Position numbers and translations under genes: made by a program. Below the pieces are notes generated by a model. It was not told the DNA's origin and ran no database searches. It was given only the letters and a program-made list of their open reading frames with translations. 7,472 nt of DNA from an uncultured Devosia sp. (GTDB lineage: Bacteria > Pseudomonadota > Alphaproteobacteria > Rhizobiales > Devosiaceae): contig CAKTFF010000094.1 of the NCBI GenBank assembly GCA_934553185.1, positions 1-7,472 of the forward strand. Direction: 5' to 3'. Shown piece by piece: positions 5,993 to 7,472 of this stretch; the stretch's first letter is position 1, and every line of letters starts with the position of its first letter.

Positions 5993-6985
5993 TTCAATGA
6001 TTTCAAGCTCGGCCGACGGGCCTTCGTTTCGGCGCTGGCCATCGGCACGGCCGTTGCGCTTTCCGGCGCTGCCTGGGCGCAGGACGTGCTCAAGGTCGCC
6101 GCAGTCTGGACCGTGCCGGTTGAGCAGCAATGGGCGAGCCGCCTGCACAATGCGCTGGTGGCAGCGCAGGAGCGCGGCGAGATCGAATATGTGTATTCGG
6201 AAAACACCACGGCGACCGACTATGAGCGCGTGATGCGCGAATATGCCGAGCAGGGCGTTGGCCTTATGGTGGGCGAGGCTTTTGCCGTGGAAGCGCCGGC
6301 CCGCGCCGTGGCTGCCGACTATCCCGAGATCAGCTTCCTGATGGGGTCGTCCCTGCCGCCGGTGGAGCCCAACTTTGCCACCTTCGATAATTTCATCCAG
6401 GAACCGAGCTACCTCACCGGCATGATCGCGGGCGCCAAGACCGAGAGCAACGTGATCGGCATGGTGGGCGGCTTTGCCATTCCCGAGGTCAACCGCTTGA
6501 TGAACGCCTTCATGGCAGGCGCCCTGTCGGTGAACCCCGAAGCCAAGTTCTCCATCAGCTTCATCAACTCCTGGTATGATCCGCCAAAGGCCAAGGAAGC
6601 CGCCTTCGCCATGGTCGATGCCGGCGCCGACATCCTTTATGCCGAGCGCTTCGGCGTCAGCGACGCGGCCAAGGAGCGCGGCATTCTCGCCATCGGCAAT
6701 GTGATCGACACGGCGGCGGATTACCCCGGCACGATCCTCGCCAGCGCCCTTTGGGACGGCACGCCGATGATCGACAAGGCCATTGCCGACGTCAAGGCGG
6801 GCGCCTTCACCGCGTCGGACTACGGCATCTATGCCTTCATGGAATATGGCGGCTCGAGCCTGGTGGTGGACGAAGCCCTGGCCGGCGCCGATGTGGTTGC
6901 CGCCGCCAAGGCCAAGGAAGCCGAAATTCTCTCGGGCGCTTTTGTTGTCGAGATCAACGACGCCGAACCGTCCTCCACCATGTAA
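5987..6985 (+). CDS. BMP family ABC transporter substrate-binding protein (PnrA-like, probable purine/nucleoside receptor)
   Basis: This is the periplasmic receptor of a basic-membrane-protein-type importer. The family's best known members, such as PnrA of Treponema, bind purine nucleosides. The 332-residue product starts with a signal peptide (hydrophobic core 12-30, AWA cleavage after residue 31). There is no lipobox Cys, so it is soluble rather than a lipoprotein, as is common in Gram-negative homologues. GRRAF at 9-13 resembles a twin-arginine motif, so Tat export is possible. Family blocks are clear: FIQEPSYLTGMIAGA (136-150), IGMVGGFAIPEVNR (157-170), NAFMAGALSVNPEAK (173-187) and SWYDPPKAKEAA (195-206), then GADILY (213-218). 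Two ATGs are adjacent; GGGGA at 5979-5983 lies three bases from the first and six from the second (5990), so the second may be the true start. The gene follows the deaminase homologue and precedes its ATPase. Confidence 0.93.
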   Translation: MMFNDFKLGRRAFVSALAIGTAVALSGAAWAQDVLKVAAVWTVPVEQQWASRLHNALVAAQERGEIEYVYSENTTATDYERVMREYAEQGVGLMVGEAFAVEAPARAVAADYPEISFLMGSSLPPVEPNFATFDNFIQEPSYLTGMIAGAKTESNVIGMVGGFAIPEVNRLMNAFMAGALSVNPEAKFSISFINSWYDPPKAKEAAFAMVDAGADILYAERFGVSDAAKERGILAIGNVIDTAADYPGTILASALWDGTPMIDKAIADVKAGAFTASDYGIYAFMEYGGSSLVVDEALAGADVVAAAKAKEAEILSGAFVVEINDAEPSSTM

Positions 6986-6990
6986 AACGC

Positions 6991-7017
6991 ACCGGGCGCT
7001 TGCGGGCGCCCGGTTTT
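6991..7017 (+). terminator. Intrinsic terminator or attenuator between the BMP binding-protein gene and its ATPase
   Basis: ACCGGGCGC (6991-6999) pairs perfectly with GCGCCCGGT (7006-7014) around a six-base loop, followed by TTTT (7014-7017). AAAA lies on the upstream side (6984-6987), so the stem could extend and also act from the other strand. It begins five bases after the TAA stop. Because the ATPase starts only 15 bases beyond the T-run with no room for a promoter, partial readthrough is expected. The result would be more receptor than membrane complex. Confidence 0.72.
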
Positions 7018-7031
7018 CTGCCGGAGCGGGA

Positions 7032-7472
7032 ATGACCCATCACCACAGCGTCGTGCTCTCGCTCGATGGCATCACCAAACGGTTTGGCGCGCTCCTTGCC
7101 AATGACCGGCTGGACCTCAGCCTGCGGCGCGGGGAAATCCTGGCGCTGCTGGGCGAGAACGGCGCGGGCAAGACCACGCTGATGAATATTCTGTTCGGCC
7201 ACTATGTCCAGGACGAGGGGCAGGTGCGGGTGGCGGGGGAAGATGGGTCGCTGCGGACCCTGCCGCCGGGATCGCCCGGCGCCGCACTGGCGGCGGGCAT
7301 CGGCATGGTGCATCAGCATTTCGCCCTGGCCGAAAACCTGTCCGGGCTCGACAATATTCGGCTGGGGACGCAAGGGCTGCTGTCGCTGGGTGGCAGAAGC
7401 GCGGCGCGGCGCAAGGTCGAACAGATCATCGGTGAAAGTGGGCTCGAGGTCGATCTCGACCGGCGGGTGGCG
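7032..7472 (+). CDS. BMP-type ABC importer ATP-binding protein, N-terminal part (runs off right edge)
   Basis: The frame is open for 147 codons to the window end, so the gene is cut by the edge and not broken. The product begins MTHHHSVVLSLDGITKRFGA and has Walker A GENGAGKT at residues 41-48, LMNILFG after it, and the Q-loop in GIGMVHQHFAL at 89-99. The GMVHQHF form is characteristic of sugar- and nucleoside-type (RbsA-like, YufO/NupO-like) ATPases that carry two nucleotide-binding domains in one chain of about 500 residues. Only the first half of the first domain is visible here. The ATG has GGAG at 7023-7026, five bases upstream. It should work with the BMP receptor just upstream and with two permeases expected beyond the edge. 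Three adjacent histidines near the N-terminus are encoded naturally and have no evident role. Confidence 0.92.
   Translation, partial: MTHHHSVVLSLDGITKRFGALLANDRLDLSLRRGEILALLGENGAGKTTLMNILFGHYVQDEGQVRVAGEDGSLRTLPPGSPGAALAAGIGMVHQHFALAENLSGLDNIRLGTQGLLSLGGRSAARRKVEQIIGESGLEVDLDRRVA

Noticed and set aside
3913..6210. Minus-strand open frame of 765 codons opposite the deaminase-family gene
   Set aside because: It starts inside the BMP gene, runs across two gene boundaries and an intergenic region, and its product is rich in His, Arg and Pro without recognisable motifs. The sense strand encodes a well-conserved enzyme.
7032..7060. THHH near the N-terminus of the last gene as an engineered histidine tag
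   Set aside because: Only three histidines are present, with a native-looking upstream region, ribosome binding site and codon use; there is no sign of vector sequence.
6954..7373. Minus-strand open frame of 139 codons over the terminator and the ATPase start
   Set aside because: It crosses the BMP stop, an intrinsic terminator hairpin and the Walker A region of the ATPase encoded on the other strand. Its composition is that of a shadow frame.

Overview
The window is GC-rich chromosomal-type DNA with strongly G/C-biased third codon positions, four-base gene overlaps and mixed ATG/GTG starts. Gene content and codon style fit an alphaproteobacterium, most plausibly a Hyphomicrobiales (Rhizobiales) soil or plant-associated bacterium. 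That placement is an inference from family resemblance, not a database match. No RNA gene, CRISPR array, insertion sequence or phage gene was seen.

The layout is two divergent transcription units around a 147-base control region (3847-3993). The leftward unit (minus strand, 3846 down to 1) is a complete spermidine/putrescine-type (PotABCD-like) ABC importer: periplasmic binding protein, two permeases, then the ATPase. It continues by a 4-base ATGA overlap into an amidohydrolase, of which only the first 26 codons are present. The rightward unit (plus strand, 3994 to the right edge) begins with a GTG-started, divergent adenine-deaminase-family protein. It is followed by a BMP/PnrA-type (purine nucleoside receptor family) periplasmic binding protein and the start of its ABC ATPase, which runs off the window in frame and needs permease genes beyond the edge.

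The locus therefore pairs two importers with two amidohydrolase-superfamily enzymes, one of each in each direction. A reasonable reading is a scavenging locus that takes up purine-like or other amino-substituted N-heterocyclic compounds and deaminates or hydrolyses them in the cytoplasm. The BMP importer plus the adenine deaminase homologue is the strongest support. The ligand of the Pot-type importer cannot be read from sequence.

Regulatory signals: both binding-protein genes are followed by GC-rich hairpins with short T-runs, as expected if the binding protein is made in excess over the membrane parts. The central region holds a perfect 7-bp inverted repeat and three copies of an AGCCTA element, one of which could also pair over the deaminase ribosome binding site. 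The gap before the BMP gene holds a 9-base direct repeat overlapping a candidate promoter. The most unusual gene is the deaminase homologue: it keeps the expected metal-site residues but changes a normally conserved Asp-Pro-His-Glu block and has an atypical C-terminal end.
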